Source: Alcanivorax sp. DSM 26293
Lineage (GTDB): Bacteria > Pseudomonadota > Gammaproteobacteria > Pseudomonadales > Alcanivoracaceae
Direction: 5' to 3'
Length of the DNA stretch: 64,000 nucleotides
NCBI RefSeq assembly: GCF_900107995.1
Contig: NZ_FNUM01000002.1
Location: forward strand, 1-64,000
Position 1 is the first letter of the stretch. The number at the start of each line of letters is the position of its first letter. The notes beneath the pieces were generated by a model. It had not been told where the DNA came from, made no database searches, and worked only from the letters and a program-made list of their open reading frames with translations. This document shows positions 24,781-34,237 of the stretch, in pieces. Made by a program: the position numbers and the translations under genes.

Positions 24781-26823
24781 TTATTCCTTGTTATCCACGT
24801 TATCGTAGAACAGATATCGTGCTGTTTCGTATTGACCCCGTGCCAGCTTGAACAGCCGCTCGTAGACCTCCGGGTGCGCTGCGGCCACATCCTGTTTCGG
24901 GGTGTCGCTATGCAGGTCATGCAGGCTGGCGTTGCTGCCATCCGCATTCATTTGCAACAGGAAATCTTTGGTCACCATGCCATAGATAGGGCTGGGGCCT
25001 TCCTGCAGCACCACAAAATTGGCGCGTTCCCCTTCCGGGGCGGGCATCTGGAAATCCCGTCCCAGTGTGGTATTGCGGTAGGGAAATCCGAGCATGCCGG
25101 CCATGGTGGGTAGCACGTCCACAAGGCCCACGGATTCCTCGATCACCCTGGGCTTCAGGTAGCGAGGGGCATAGATGATGTGCGGGACATGGTTACTTTC
25201 CAGTCCCAGCTGATCCATGGCCGGCATATGGGGCAGGGTGGTAATGCGGTTACTGTGATCACCAAAGAACACGAAGATGGTGTTATCAAAGTAATCGCTT
25301 TCCCGGGCCCATTTCATGTACTCGCCCACGTTGTAATCCAGCAGCCGTACGGCATTGAACTGGGCGGCACTGCGAAACCCGAACTTGGCCAGCTCCTCAT
25401 CGGACAGGTCCGTGCGCGGCTGGAAGTCGCCATTATTCTCCGGGATGGTGAAGGGGCGGTGGTTGCCGGCGGTCTGGATGAAGGCAAAGAAGGGTTGGTC
25501 ATCCGGCAGGTCGGCGAGAATCCGGTTGGATTCGCGGAACAGATTCAGATCGGAAATCCCCCAGACATCCACGTCCGGAGATTGCCAGTCGCCTTCCTCA
25601 TGCAGCTCGAGGTCATCAATGGTCTGTTGCACCAGCCCGTCCAGGTTGGCCCAGCCGGCGTTACCGCCAATGAAATAGAAATTCCGGTAGTCCGGAAATT
25701 CATTCAGCACGGTACGCTGATGGCTGGTCAGGGGGTTGCGACTGGCGCTTTCAGTGGGGGCCACGTCGGGGATGCCGGTGAAGGTGGCCCAGATGGTTTT
25801 GGCGGTGCCGGTGACAGGCACGTAGAAGTTTTCGAACCGCCAGCCATCGCGGCTTAGTTGGTCCAGGTTGGGGGTGCTCTCAATGGGCAATCCATAGCTG
25901 CTCACCCGGCTCGCCCCGAGGGATTCCAGCATGATGAAGACCACATTGGGCGGACGCTCATAGTCGAGCTTGTGGCTTTGCACCTCCACCATGCGCTCGA
26001 AATTCAGGTCCTTGCGCTGATCTTCGGGGATGCCGAGGTGCTCCGCCATGAGGGGGTAATACTCGGCGACCTTTTCCTTGTCGAACGGGGAAACCGGAAT
26101 CAGCAGGGTATCGCGAAAATAGAGGACTGGATTCAGGCCCAGGGCGCCAATGGCACGGTCACCGGAGACAAAGGCTTCGCTCCAGCGCAATGGAATCGGG
26201 TTAAGAATATTGATATTGCTGACCCGGCCAAGAATGGCAAAGAAGAACAGGGCAAAGCAGACCAGAAAACCGGCTGTGGCCTGGAGCCCGGAGATACCGG
26301 CGGCTGACCGCTGCAGCAATTTGCGCTCGGCAATCCGGGCCAGCCAGTAACTGCCTGCCACGCCGCCAATCAGGCCCAGGGTAATCCAGATTACCGGATA
26401 GCTTTCCCAGACCATCAGGGTGGAATCCCGGGTGTCCTGGAGGAAGCGCAGGGCGGTAACGTTCAGGCGTTCACCCAGATAGGCATAATGCCCAAAGTCG
26501 AGAATATAGGTGAGGCCGAGCAGGGTCAGTGCAACGATCAGGTAGGCATGCGCAAGGACCCGCATCACTGCGCTGGTGAGCAGGTTGAAGCGGGGCAGAT
26601 AGGCCAGCGCGGCAAGCGGCAACATCATCAACAGGGCCAGACGCAGGTCGAAGCGCAACCCGATCCCCAGGGCGCTGAGCACGGCGCCTGAATCCGCATC
26701 CGGGGTGGAGGGAATTTCTGAAAAGCCGAAATAGAAAACCGCCCGCAGAATGACCATCAGGCTGAAAAACAATGCCGTCATGGCCAGCAGGTAGTGCAGG
26801 CGTCGTGATTTCAACCAGGTCAT
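24781..26823 (-). CDS. LTA-synthase-family membrane sulfatase/phosphoglycerol transferase
   Basis: This 680-residue inner-membrane enzyme has five N-terminal transmembrane helices (about residues 10-190) and a periplasmic sulfatase-fold domain (about 290-620). NVVFIMLESLGASRVSSYG provides the metal-binding Glu, TGTAKTIWATFTG the nucleophilic Thr region, and FVFFGDHSNR the distal metal-binding Asp-His. In gram-negatives such proteins include OpgB-type phosphoglycerol transferases; the acceptor (glucans, lipid or other glycan) cannot be told. GGAG precedes the ATG. Divergent from the thioesterase gene. Confidence 0.88.
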   Translation of the reverse strand: MTWLKSRRLHYLLAMTALFFSLMVILRAVFYFGFSEIPSTPDADSGAVLSALGIGLRFDLRLALLMMLPLAALAYLPRFNLLTSAVMRVLAHAYLIVALTLLGLTYILDFGHYAYLGERLNVTALRFLQDTRDSTLMVWESYPVIWITLGLIGGVAGSYWLARIAERKLLQRSAAGISGLQATAGFLVCFALFFFAILGRVSNINILNPIPLRWSEAFVSGDRAIGALGLNPVLYFRDTLLIPVSPFDKEKVAEYYPLMAEHLGIPEDQRKDLNFERMVEVQSHKLDYERPPNVVFIMLESLGASRVSSYGLPIESTPNLDQLSRDGWRFENFYVPVTGTAKTIWATFTGIPDVAPTESASRNPLTSHQRTVLNEFPDYRNFYFIGGNAGWANLDGLVQQTIDDLELHEEGDWQSPDVDVWGISDLNLFRESNRILADLPDDQPFFAFIQTAGNHRPFTIPENNGDFQPRTDLSDEELAKFGFRSAAQFNAVRLLDYNVGEYMKWARESDYFDNTIFVFFGDHSNRITTLPHMPAMDQLGLESNHVPHIIYAPRYLKPRVIEESVGLVDVLPTMAGMLGFPYRNTTLGRDFQMPAPEGERANFVVLQEGPSPIYGMVTKDFLLQMNADGSNASLHDLHSDTPKQDVAAAHPEVYERLFKLARGQYETARYLFYDNVDNKE

Positions 26824-27030
26824 GCTGATGTCTCCGTACCGGGGAAACTGAAAAATTGGCGCCTATGCTACCGGGAAGGGGCCAGTGACGCATGGTCAAA
26901 TCGCCGCTTTTGGCGGTTATTTGAACAAATTTCAGCGGGATGTCGCGGCTGGCTTGGGCGATGACGGGATAATGGCTTTAACCGGCCGGGACGCAATGGT
27001 ATTAAAGGCATTCGCTGACGGGAGACGGAC

Positions 27031-27816
27031 ATGAATTTTGACGAGATCCTGGCCACGGTGGACGGCCAGGGCAACGGCATGATGCCAGAAGGGTGGGGGC
27101 AGGGGCGTGCCCTGTTCGGCGGTCTGGTGGGGGCCGTGTTGTTTGATCATCTGGAAAAAACCGTGGCCGCGGGCAGGACCTTGCGCAGTTTTTCCCTGTC
27201 CTTTGTTGCCCCGATGGCGCCGGGCCCGATCAGCCTGCACAGCCAGGTGTTCCGGGAAGGAAAATCCGTGATGCAGGCCATGGTGTCGGCGCGCCAGGAG
27301 GGTGAGGTCGTGGCCGCCATGCTGGTCAGCCTGGGGGCTGCCAGGGAATCCGGGGTGATTGTGCCCCCGGCCGCCGCGCCGGCCATGCCGCCACCGGAAC
27401 GCTGTATAGAGCTCCCTTTCATGCCGGGTCTGACACCGGATTTTCTGCAGCACTTCCAGATGCGCTATGCGGACGGCATGCCTCCCTTCAGCGGAAGTGC
27501 GGTGCCGGATTTCAGTGGTTACATGGGCTTTCGAACGCCGCCGCAGGCCATGAGCACGGCGGCCCTGATCGCGCTGGTTGATACCTGGCCGCCCTCGGTA
27601 TTGCCCATGTTGAAGAAACCGGCGCCGGCCAGTTCTCTGACCTGGACCATGGAGTTGCTGGATGATCCCGGGTCGCGCCCTGCGGATACCCTGTGGCAGT
27701 ATCGGGTTAAGACGGATCAGAGCAGCGATGGCTATGGCCAGAGCCAGGCAACGATCTGGGACGGGGAAGGCAAGGCGGTGGCATTGAGCCGTCAGACATT
27801 TACGGTATTTGCATGA
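27031..27816 (+). CDS. Acyl-CoA thioesterase-like double hotdog protein
   Basis: This 261-residue protein contains two hotdog halves of the 4HBT_3/TesB-like type. Pieces such as GRALFGGLVGAVLFDHLEK, LRSFSLSFVAPMAPG and FREGKSVMQAMVSARQ form the first half, and YMGFRTPPQAMSTAALIALVDTWPP the second. It probably hydrolyses or binds an acyl-CoA. GGAGACGG precedes the ATG. The gene overlaps an acyltransferase gene by 4 bases, suggesting a joint role in acyl group handling. Confidence 0.82.
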   Translation: MNFDEILATVDGQGNGMMPEGWGQGRALFGGLVGAVLFDHLEKTVAAGRTLRSFSLSFVAPMAPGPISLHSQVFREGKSVMQAMVSARQEGEVVAAMLVSLGAARESGVIVPPAAAPAMPPPERCIELPFMPGLTPDFLQHFQMRYADGMPPFSGSAVPDFSGYMGFRTPPQAMSTAALIALVDTWPPSVLPMLKKPAPASSLTWTMELLDDPGSRPADTLWQYRVKTDQSSDGYGQSQATIWDGEGKAVALSRQTFTVFA

Positions 27817-28454
27817 AAAAAGAACTGCCGCCGATCAAGGCGAAAACCCTGGGAGATAAGGTGCCACGCCGTGGGCATTGGCTGTTGGCCGGTCTGGGCC
27901 GGGTGATCCTTGCTGCCATGGGATGGCGGATTGTCGGCACGCTGCCCAATGTGGAGCGCGCGGTCCTGGCGGTGGCGCCGCATACCTCCAACATGGATGG
28001 TGTGATCGGTATCAGTGCGATACAGAGCCTGCGTGTCCATGTGAAGTTCATGGCCAAACACACCCTTTTCGAGGGGCGGCTGGGCCGCTTGATGGTCTGG
28101 CTGGGTGGCATACCGGTGAATCGTGACAGTGCGGACGATGTGGTGGACCAAACGACGGCCGTGATGCGCGAGAAGCCTTTCTGGCTGGGTCTTGCGCCAG
28201 AGGGAACGCGGGAGGGCGCCGAGCGCTGGAAAACCGGGTTTTACCGGATTGCCGAGCAGATGCAGATCCCCATCGTCGTGATTGGTTTCTGTTATCAGCG
28301 GCGTCAGGTCCGTATTGTCGGCAGCTTTATGCCCACCGGTGATCTGGAGCAAGATATGGCCCGGATTGTTCAGGCGTTGGCTGACATCGTGCCGCGTCGC
28401 CCGGACCGGCTTTCCGGGCCGTTACGCAACCATGGGCAGGGCCCTCAAGCCTGA
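27813..28454 (+). CDS. PlsC-like 1-acyl-glycerol-3-phosphate acyltransferase family protein
   Basis: This 213-residue acyltransferase has the catalytic HX4D motif H57-TSNM-D62 and the EGTR motif at E130-R133, with GIPVNR between them as the usual third block. It should transfer an acyl chain to a glycerolipid or related acceptor at the membrane. It is translationally coupled to the thioesterase-like gene (ATGA overlap). Its 3' end overlaps the end of the convergent GAF gene by 10 bases. Smaller than PlsC, so an accessory rather than the main enzyme. Confidence 0.85.
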   Translation: MKKELPPIKAKTLGDKVPRRGHWLLAGLGRVILAAMGWRIVGTLPNVERAVLAVAPHTSNMDGVIGISAIQSLRVHVKFMAKHTLFEGRLGRLMVWLGGIPVNRDSADDVVDQTTAVMREKPFWLGLAPEGTREGAERWKTGFYRIAEQMQIPIVVIGFCYQRRQVRIVGSFMPTGDLEQDMARIVQALADIVPRRPDRLSGPLRNHGQGPQA

Positions 28455-29671
28455 GCAGTGCGGTCCCGCTCCCCCATGCGGTCGAGGAAATGCTGGCGGC
28501 GTTGGGCGGATTGCAGTGCAAAGGCCAGAGGCCGGTGTAGCTCGTTGAGCAGCGCTTCCTCGGGGGCAGAGAAGGGTCGGGCCCCGGCTACCTCTACAAT
28601 ACCCAGAGCGACGTCGCCCTGGTGAATCGGCCACATCAGCAGAGTGGCAGGTTGACGCTTGCCTTCTCCCACTTCCAGATCCAGATATCCTTCCGGCACG
28701 CTGTGTTGCTGTATCAGCAGCTTCTGATTGAGGGCCGCCCCCAGCAGTGTTTCATCCCGGGGAAGTCGGCGGCGCGCTTCTGCATCGGCATTAAGGCCCC
28801 AGGCCGCCAGGCGAACCAGCTCCTGATTTTCCAGCGTGTACGCGGCCCCGGCTTTTGCGTCGATTTGTTCAATGAGGTAGCTGAGCACCCGTTCCAGCAG
28901 TTGCGCGGGGGTCAGGTTGCCGGCGATACGTTCGAGAAAGAGATTGAGCTGCTGTTGGCGCAAGGTGTCCCTTTCGGCCTGTTCGCGCCAGCGGGCCAGC
29001 TGGGCGGACTCACTTTCCAGTAGCAGGTTGTTGGCGAAATTGCGGCGGGCACTGATATCCAGAATGTAGCCATTGAGCGTGCAGATCAGCAACGGAATGG
29101 CGAAATAAAGCAGCATGGAAAGAAGCGGCAGGGGCAGTTGTCGTAACAGGGCGACAAGTAGCGCCGCGGCGAGTGCGCACAGGCAACTGGTCAGCGTCTG
29201 TCTTGGCGGCAGGCGCAGGATGGAGAAACCGATAATCAGGATATAGATGGTCTCAAAGGCGGAAATCTGTCCCGGGAAGAGTCCGTCGAAACGGATGGCG
29301 CCCAGCAGGGTGCCGGTGAGGGCAAGGCCGAGTGCCAGATAAAGGACTAGGACGGTATGCGGCTTGAGCCAGGACAGGCGGGTGCTGCACCACAGAGCCA
29401 CCAGCGCCACTGCAATGGGGTATACGCCGTAATTGCGCCAGGCGACCATCTCGGCCGTATCCACCAGCAGCATCACGGGCACGACCACCACCAGATACAA
29501 TAAACCCAGCAGATAGACGGAATGGCTGATCAGATCCCTGGCGCGGCTGTGAGCATGTTGCCGATACCGGGCTTCCAGATCCCCATCGAATGTCACCAGC
29601 AGGCTGTCCAGCGCGTTGCGCAGAACGGCCTCCTGACTTTTGCTGATCGCTGCTTCCGATGCTGCGGGCAT
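28445..29671 (-). CDS. Six-helix membrane protein with coiled coil and C-terminal GAF domain
   Basis: This 408-residue protein has about six transmembrane segments (residues 48-205), a short coiled coil (about 215-245) and a GAF sensor domain (about 250-385; LERVLSYLIEQIDAKAGAAYTLE to GIVEVAGARPFS). The order sensor membrane part, coil, GAF normally precedes a GGDEF, kinase or phosphatase output module, but the protein ends right after GAF. It may signal through a partner, or be a degenerate member. A clean AGGT precedes the ATG. Confidence 0.8.
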   Translation of the reverse strand: MPAASEAAISKSQEAVLRNALDSLLVTFDGDLEARYRQHAHSRARDLISHSVYLLGLLYLVVVVPVMLLVDTAEMVAWRNYGVYPIAVALVALWCSTRLSWLKPHTVLVLYLALGLALTGTLLGAIRFDGLFPGQISAFETIYILIIGFSILRLPPRQTLTSCLCALAAALLVALLRQLPLPLLSMLLYFAIPLLICTLNGYILDISARRNFANNLLLESESAQLARWREQAERDTLRQQQLNLFLERIAGNLTPAQLLERVLSYLIEQIDAKAGAAYTLENQELVRLAAWGLNADAEARRRLPRDETLLGAALNQKLLIQQHSVPEGYLDLEVGEGKRQPATLLMWPIHQGDVALGIVEVAGARPFSAPEEALLNELHRPLAFALQSAQRRQHFLDRMGERDRTAQA

Positions 29672-29918
29672 GGGGTTACCTGATTATTATTCCGTTGCGG
29701 TGTCTCTGAATAATGCCTTGCACATCCCGTGTGGCCTGAAGGGAGTGGTTGTTGTGCTTTGTCGCCACGCGCAGCATGGCGCTTCTTCCCTCAAGACTGC
29801 GGTGGTATCCAGAGTCTCCTTGATTCGCGAGCTGTGACAGCGCAGTATTTTGTCAGCCTGATCGCGAACAAATGGCGCTCGCGATATTCAATAATGATCA
29901 CAATCAACAGGAAGCATC

Positions 29919-30185
29919 ATGACCGATACCGCACGTTTTGAACAAGCCCAAAAAGATGTGAAAACCCTGGACCGCAAACCCGGCAATGATGATCTGCTGT
30001 TCCTCTATGCCCACTTCAAGCAGGGCAGTGCCGGTGATGTCAGTGGCAAGCGCCCGGGGATGATGGACATGGTGGGCCGTGCCAAGTACGACGCCTGGGC
30101 AAAGCTCAAGGGCATGTCCGCGGATGACGCCAAACAAAAGTACATTGATAAGGTCGACAGCCTTTTGAAAAGCCACAAAAGCTAA
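29919..30185 (+). CDS. Acyl-CoA-binding protein (ACBP)
   Basis: This 88-residue four-helix protein binds long-chain acyl-CoA. The family markers are clear: FEQAQKDVKTL, LLFLYAHFKQGSAGDV, RPGMMDMVGRAKYDAWAKLKGMSADDAKQKYI. Length equals eukaryotic ACBP. ACBP is common in eukaryotes but patchy in bacteria, where it marks lipid-rich lifestyles. CAGGAAG precedes the ATG. Upstream lies a small inverted repeat ATCGCGA/TCGCGAT (29860-29884) that could be an operator. It ends 4 bases before the end of the convergent TPR gene. Confidence 0.93.
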   Translation: MTDTARFEQAQKDVKTLDRKPGNDDLLFLYAHFKQGSAGDVSGKRPGMMDMVGRAKYDAWAKLKGMSADDAKQKYIDKVDSLLKSHKS

Positions 30186-30189
30186 TCGA

Positions 30190-31353
30190 TCAACCTCTGG
30201 CTTGCAGCAGTTGGGCCTTGCCCAGCTGCGCTTCCCCGGCCAGGTTACGGTAAAACCGTTGTAGTTCGGGGAGCTGAGCCTGCAGGGCCTGGCGAACCTG
30301 TCGCCGGGCCGCCTCCATCTCTTGTTCAACCCGCTGCTGGTTTTCCTGCATCTCCCGCTTTCGTTTTTCCAGTTCCGCAGGCAGGGCGGTGCTTCCCAGT
30401 TTGTCCAATCGTGCATTGATACGCTGCAGACGGTCGCGGGCATCGTTCAAACGGGCCTGGAGATCCTGCGCATCCGGGGCGTTGTGCAGAACCCGTTCCA
30501 GGTCGGCAATTTCCTGGCGGGTGGCGCGCTTTTCCATCTTGGCTGAGGTGCGAAAGGCGCTGTTGGAAAGGTCCCGGGCGGTGGCATGGTGAATGGCGTT
30601 ATGCAGGGATTTCTCCTGTTGCCGAAGGCACTTGCGCACGTTGTTGGCGTTGATCAATTTACGGGTGGCATCCAGTACCCCGCTGTCATGGTCGCGGACC
30701 ATGGCCAGTACCAGCTGGTCCATGACCGTGGTGCTGTTACCGGCAACACTGTTGGTGAGCGACCGATAGAGACGGTCCGGGTCATCGGCCAGGGTTTGCA
30801 GGGCTTTCATGTTTTCCGCCACCTTGTTCAGAGCCAGGTTGTAGACCGGCAGGGCCTGCTCCATGGCCCCCTGATTGCGCCAATCATCGCCGGCTAGAAC
30901 CAGACCGGAAATTGCCCGTGGATTGCCCGGAAAGCGCGCGGCAATCCGCACAAACCAGTCCCTGGCCCGTTGCCGGTCCCCGTCCAGTCGATAGCTCTCG
31001 GCCAGTAGCAGGGCGGCATCCACCGCTGCCGGGCTGCGCTGTTCTACCTGACTGAGTTGTTGGCGGGCAAACTCGGTATCGCCATCGCGCAGGGCCATGG
31101 CTGCCAGGCGCAGACGGGCGTAGTTGCCAAGAATGGGTTTGTTGATACTGTCGGTCCGCTCGTTATAGCGGATCAGATCGGGGGTGTCGCCGTTGTTGGC
31201 GCCTGCGCCCAGTATGGTCAGCAATTGCTGGTCCAGGGAGGACAGATGCACAGTGAACGCCCCTTCTGCCTGGCAGTCCGCGGGGGCTGCCTGCAGGGCA
31301 GGGGTCAGCAATGCGCCTAGAAGGCAGCAAATGGCCAGGGTGATTGCTCTCAT
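30190..31353 (-). CDS. Exported TPR/coiled-coil protein, unknown function
   Basis: This 387-residue protein starts with a signal peptide (cleavage expected after LQA, residue 22), so it is periplasmic or outer-membrane associated. Helical repeats near 75-165 (NYARLRLAAMALRDGDTEFA, AALLLAESYRLDGDRQRARDWF) look like tetratricopeptide repeats. Residues about 270-365 form a long charged coiled coil. The combination resembles envelope assembly or scaffold proteins. No enzyme motif seen. Confidence 0.75.
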   Translation of the reverse strand: MRAITLAICCLLGALLTPALQAAPADCQAEGAFTVHLSSLDQQLLTILGAGANNGDTPDLIRYNERTDSINKPILGNYARLRLAAMALRDGDTEFARQQLSQVEQRSPAAVDAALLLAESYRLDGDRQRARDWFVRIAARFPGNPRAISGLVLAGDDWRNQGAMEQALPVYNLALNKVAENMKALQTLADDPDRLYRSLTNSVAGNSTTVMDQLVLAMVRDHDSGVLDATRKLINANNVRKCLRQQEKSLHNAIHHATARDLSNSAFRTSAKMEKRATRQEIADLERVLHNAPDAQDLQARLNDARDRLQRINARLDKLGSTALPAELEKRKREMQENQQRVEQEMEAARRQVRQALQAQLPELQRFYRNLAGEAQLGKAQLLQARG

Positions 31354-31588
31354 TGTCCCATCGTTTTGTTATTGGTTATCCGGGCTTCAGGCAATGCCAC
31401 TGGGGCGTATTGCACCGGCAGGAGCTCAGCGAGAACCTGCCTGGCAAATGGTGCGCCAACTGTGGGCGGAGAGAAGGAACTGGGTCACAGGGCGGTACAC
31501 AAATTTATGCATTCCGGTGTGGCATTCCCCTCGGGGACCCTGTTGCCGTAGCGGCGGGGCAGGCAGGGCAAAGCCCCGCCTGTGGCAC
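31354..31588. other. Gene-free gap with a GC hairpin
   Basis: No gene is visible. A stem GGCGGGG (31553-31559) / CCCCGCC (31574-31580) follows the stop of no rightward gene and lacks a T-run, so its role is unclear. It lies 25 bases before the 3' end of the leftward membrane protein gene. Confidence 0.35.
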
Positions 31589-32215
31589 TCAGAAAGCCCT
31601 GATATTGGCGATAACAAGGCCGATTACCACGGTGGCTACCAGCAAGCCCACGCCCATAAGAACGGTGGCAATGATGCCCAGCACCTTGCCGGCGCGGGTC
31701 ATGCCTTCCCCGGCCGGATCCATGTCACCTCTGGCCATGCTGTTCAGGTCCTTGCTGCCCAGTATCCAGGCGACGATCCCCAGCGGCGCAAACAACAGGA
31801 TACCCAGCAGACCGAAGGTCAGTACCAGCCCGCCTCGATGGACTGGAAAATACCCTTTGGGACGAAATTCGACCTGAGGGGGCGCGGAGGCGGGAGCCTT
31901 GGGTGACTGGCGACCCGCAAAGGCCGCAAACAGCAGCAGGGCGCTGATGGCCAGATAGAACAGGTTGTAGGCGGCGGTGGCGATGATGGAGTAGGTGTCC
32001 GCACTGATCACGTCATCAAACATCCATTCCATCAAGACGATCTGGTTAAAGATGATCCAGCCGTTCTGCAGCAATGTGAGGAGACCGGCGATCAGGACCA
32101 GTATGGCGGCCGTGCGGGCACGCTCCATGAATATGCCGGCGAGCACAAAGGCAGTGATTGCTACCAGGGTGCCGGGAGCAAGGGCGGGAATCAGGGTGAG
32201 AAGATCCGGTCCCAT
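31589..32215 (-). CDS. Integral membrane protein, unknown function
   Basis: This 208-residue protein has about five hydrophobic helices (near residues 8-25, 33-53, 78-97, 128-150 and 175-203) and a Pro/Ala-rich cytoplasmic loop (QSPKAPASAPPQVE). The last third, with LLFAPLGIVAWILGSKDLNSMARGDMDPAGEGMT, resembles DUF4190-like domains of small bacterial membrane proteins. AAGGA lies before the ATG. It follows the EamA transporter in the same direction after 33 bases and may be co-transcribed. Confidence 0.7.
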   Translation of the reverse strand: MGPDLLTLIPALAPGTLVAITAFVLAGIFMERARTAAILVLIAGLLTLLQNGWIIFNQIVLMEWMFDDVISADTYSIIATAAYNLFYLAISALLLFAAFAGRQSPKAPASAPPQVEFRPKGYFPVHRGGLVLTFGLLGILLFAPLGIVAWILGSKDLNSMARGDMDPAGEGMTRAGKVLGIIATVLMGVGLLVATVVIGLVIANIRAF

Positions 32216-32248
32216 AAGACATCCTTTTCGTTGGGGGTGAGGAAAGTA

Positions 32249-33286
32249 TCAATCCTGTGTGGAAACACGTGACAGAACCTGTTTCAACAGGCTTCTTACC
32301 GCTCGCCAGCGATTGACCAGCAGTGACAGGAAAATCAGCGCGCAGCCAGCCACCTGCCACAGTGTCATCTGCTCGGTAAACCAGGCGGCAGCCATTAGGG
32401 CCGTCCACATGGGTTCGAGTACCATGATCACAACGCCGTGGCTTTGCAGTGACAGGCTCTGTGCATAGGTTTGAACGAGAAAGCGCAGGGCGGTGCCGAC
32501 GGTGGCGCTGAGGATGACCCAGATCGCCAGTTCGAGGGTGGCGTCCGCGGCGGCCTCGCCCCAGGGCTCGATAATGGCGGACAGCATACCCGTCAGCACA
32601 CCGACCACCGCCAGTACCACCGTGGTCAGCGCCAGGGCGGGAATGCGAGGATGTTCGATGGGGTTGCCACTCCGATCAAGGGTGGAAATGGTGTTGGCGG
32701 CCCGGGTATTGAGGTTGAAATAGAGGGCGAAAATGGTCGCCGCCGCCACAAAGAATAACTGCCCGGCTTCAAGATGAAGGCCCTTTTCCAGTGACAACAG
32801 GGCCAGTCCGGCGGCGGCTACCGGCAGCGCCAGCCAGGTGCTGCCTGGCACCGGCTCGGCAAACACCAGCCGCGCGATCACCGGTACCAGCACCACACCA
32901 AGACTGGTGAGAAAGGCCCCTTCGCCCACATGTTCGGCCATGGCCAGCCCCATGACCCAGCAGCTCATGGCAACGCCAAAAACCACACCTACCCGGGCAC
33001 AGCGAAACAATTGCCGCCCGTTGAGACGGCGCAATTGCGGATAGGCGATCATGGCCAGCAGGCTTGCCGCCAGCAGGAAACGCAGCGACATGAACAGCAG
33101 TGGCGGCATGGCCAGTACCGCTTCTCGCGAGAACATCCAGCTGATGGCGGCGAGCAGGGTGACCAGCAGCAGTAGCAGATCGGCTTTGTGGGCTTGGCTA
33201 ACAGGCACTGAACAGGATTCGCATGGAAAAAGAGCTGGCGATGGTAGCACAGGCCCGGAGCCGGGTAACGACTGTTCAGGCGACAT
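32249..33286 (-). CDS. EamA/DMT-family transporter
   Basis: This protein of up to 345 residues has ten predicted membrane helices in two EamA repeats, one beginning LLLLLVTLLAAISWMFSREAV and the other about FFVAAATIFALYFNLNTRAA. It should be an inner-membrane metabolite exporter of the drug/metabolite transporter superfamily. The start is uncertain: ATG 33286 lacks a ribosome-binding site, and a GTG at 33208 would give 319 residues, closer to the family norm. Substrate unknown. Confidence 0.8.
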   Translation of the reverse strand: MSPEQSLPGSGPVLPSPALFPCESCSVPVSQAHKADLLLLLVTLLAAISWMFSREAVLAMPPLLFMSLRFLLAASLLAMIAYPQLRRLNGRQLFRCARVGVVFGVAMSCWVMGLAMAEHVGEGAFLTSLGVVLVPVIARLVFAEPVPGSTWLALPVAAAGLALLSLEKGLHLEAGQLFFVAAATIFALYFNLNTRAANTISTLDRSGNPIEHPRIPALALTTVVLAVVGVLTGMLSAIIEPWGEAAADATLELAIWVILSATVGTALRFLVQTYAQSLSLQSHGVVIMVLEPMWTALMAAAWFTEQMTLWQVAGCALIFLSLLVNRWRAVRSLLKQVLSRVSTQD

Positions 33287-33312
33287 GGATCAGGTCAAAG
33301 TGGACACGGATT

Positions 33313-33408
33313 AGCGAGTTACGAGTCACGAGTTGAAAGGAGCGAAAGGCATATAACAATGCGGGCTCTGATCTTTTCGTGCCTTTCGACTCGTGACTCG
33401 CGACTTGG
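33313..33408. repeat. Family A dispersed palindrome
   Basis: Imperfect palindrome with left side GCGAGTTACGAGTCACGAG and right side CTCGTGACTCGCGACTT, with a core of GCGAAAGGC against GCCTTTCG. It is the first of five copies of a family built from short CGAGTCACGAG-like words, all in intergenic DNA. Confidence 0.8.
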
Positions 33409-33484
33409 AGACTGCCAAGTCCGGGAACGGTGGTGATATATCGTAGCACCCGGACAGGGTGTGGCTTTATGGGTTGAGGTAACA

Positions 33485-34237
33485 ATGTTTGCAGCCTGGC
33501 GAAACTGGCGCGACAAGCGCCGGGTCAAAAAAATGGGATACACCGAGGCGGAATGGGAAGCGGCGGTGGCCGACTGGCCGGTGTTGCAGCGCTACCAGGG
33601 AGAGGCGCGGGCCCGGCTGCGGGATCTGAGCTTTCGCTTTCTGGCGCGCAAGAGTATCGCTCCAGGTTCCGGTTTCGTGATTACCGACGCCATGTGTCTG
33701 CGCATTGCCACCATGGCTTGCGTACCGATTCTGGAATTGGGCCTGGACTGGTACGACGGCTGGTACACGGTCATTCTTTATGAAGGGGACTTTATCCCCA
33801 ACCGGCCCTGGCAGAGTGAGGACGGTGTGGTGCACGCCAGTGGCCCGGTGCTGGCCGGTGAGGCCTGGCACCAGGGCCCGGTGATCCTGTCCTGGCAATC
33901 GGTGCTGGAAGCCGGGCAGGGCAGTAATGTGGTGATTCACGAGATGAGTCACAAACTGGATATGCGTCGCAACGGGGCCAATGGTGCACCGCCACTGCAT
34001 CCGGGGATGAATCCGCGGCAGTGGCACGAGACCTTCACGGCAGCCTGGGATCGCCTGTTTGATGATTATGAGCAGCACCGGCCCCTGTCCATCGATCCCT
34101 ATGCATTGACCGGGCCGGGGGAGTTTTTTGCCGTTTGCAGCGAAGCCTTTTTCGAGACACCGGCGTCGTTGCTTCGGGACTGGCCGGATCTCTACCGGCT
34201 GTTGGCGCAGTTTTACCGACAGGGAGAACAGCCATGA
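33485..34237 (+). CDS. mtfA: MtfA-family zinc peptidase
   Basis: This 250-residue protein is an MtfA (Mlc titration factor A) homologue. The zinc motif H152-EMSH-156 sits in a VIHEMSHKLDM context, and EFFAVCSEAFFE supplies the third ligand (Glu). In E. coli, MtfA binds Mlc and thereby affects ptsG control, and it has aminopeptidase activity; whether an Mlc partner exists here is unknown. The start at ATG 33485 has GAGGT 6 bases upstream; a start at 33461 does not. Four-base overlap with the next gene. Confidence 0.88.
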   Translation: MFAAWRNWRDKRRVKKMGYTEAEWEAAVADWPVLQRYQGEARARLRDLSFRFLARKSIAPGSGFVITDAMCLRIATMACVPILELGLDWYDGWYTVILYEGDFIPNRPWQSEDGVVHASGPVLAGEAWHQGPVILSWQSVLEAGQGSNVVIHEMSHKLDMRRNGANGAPPLHPGMNPRQWHETFTAAWDRLFDDYEQHRPLSIDPYALTGPGEFFAVCSEAFFETPASLLRDWPDLYRLLAQFYRQGEQP

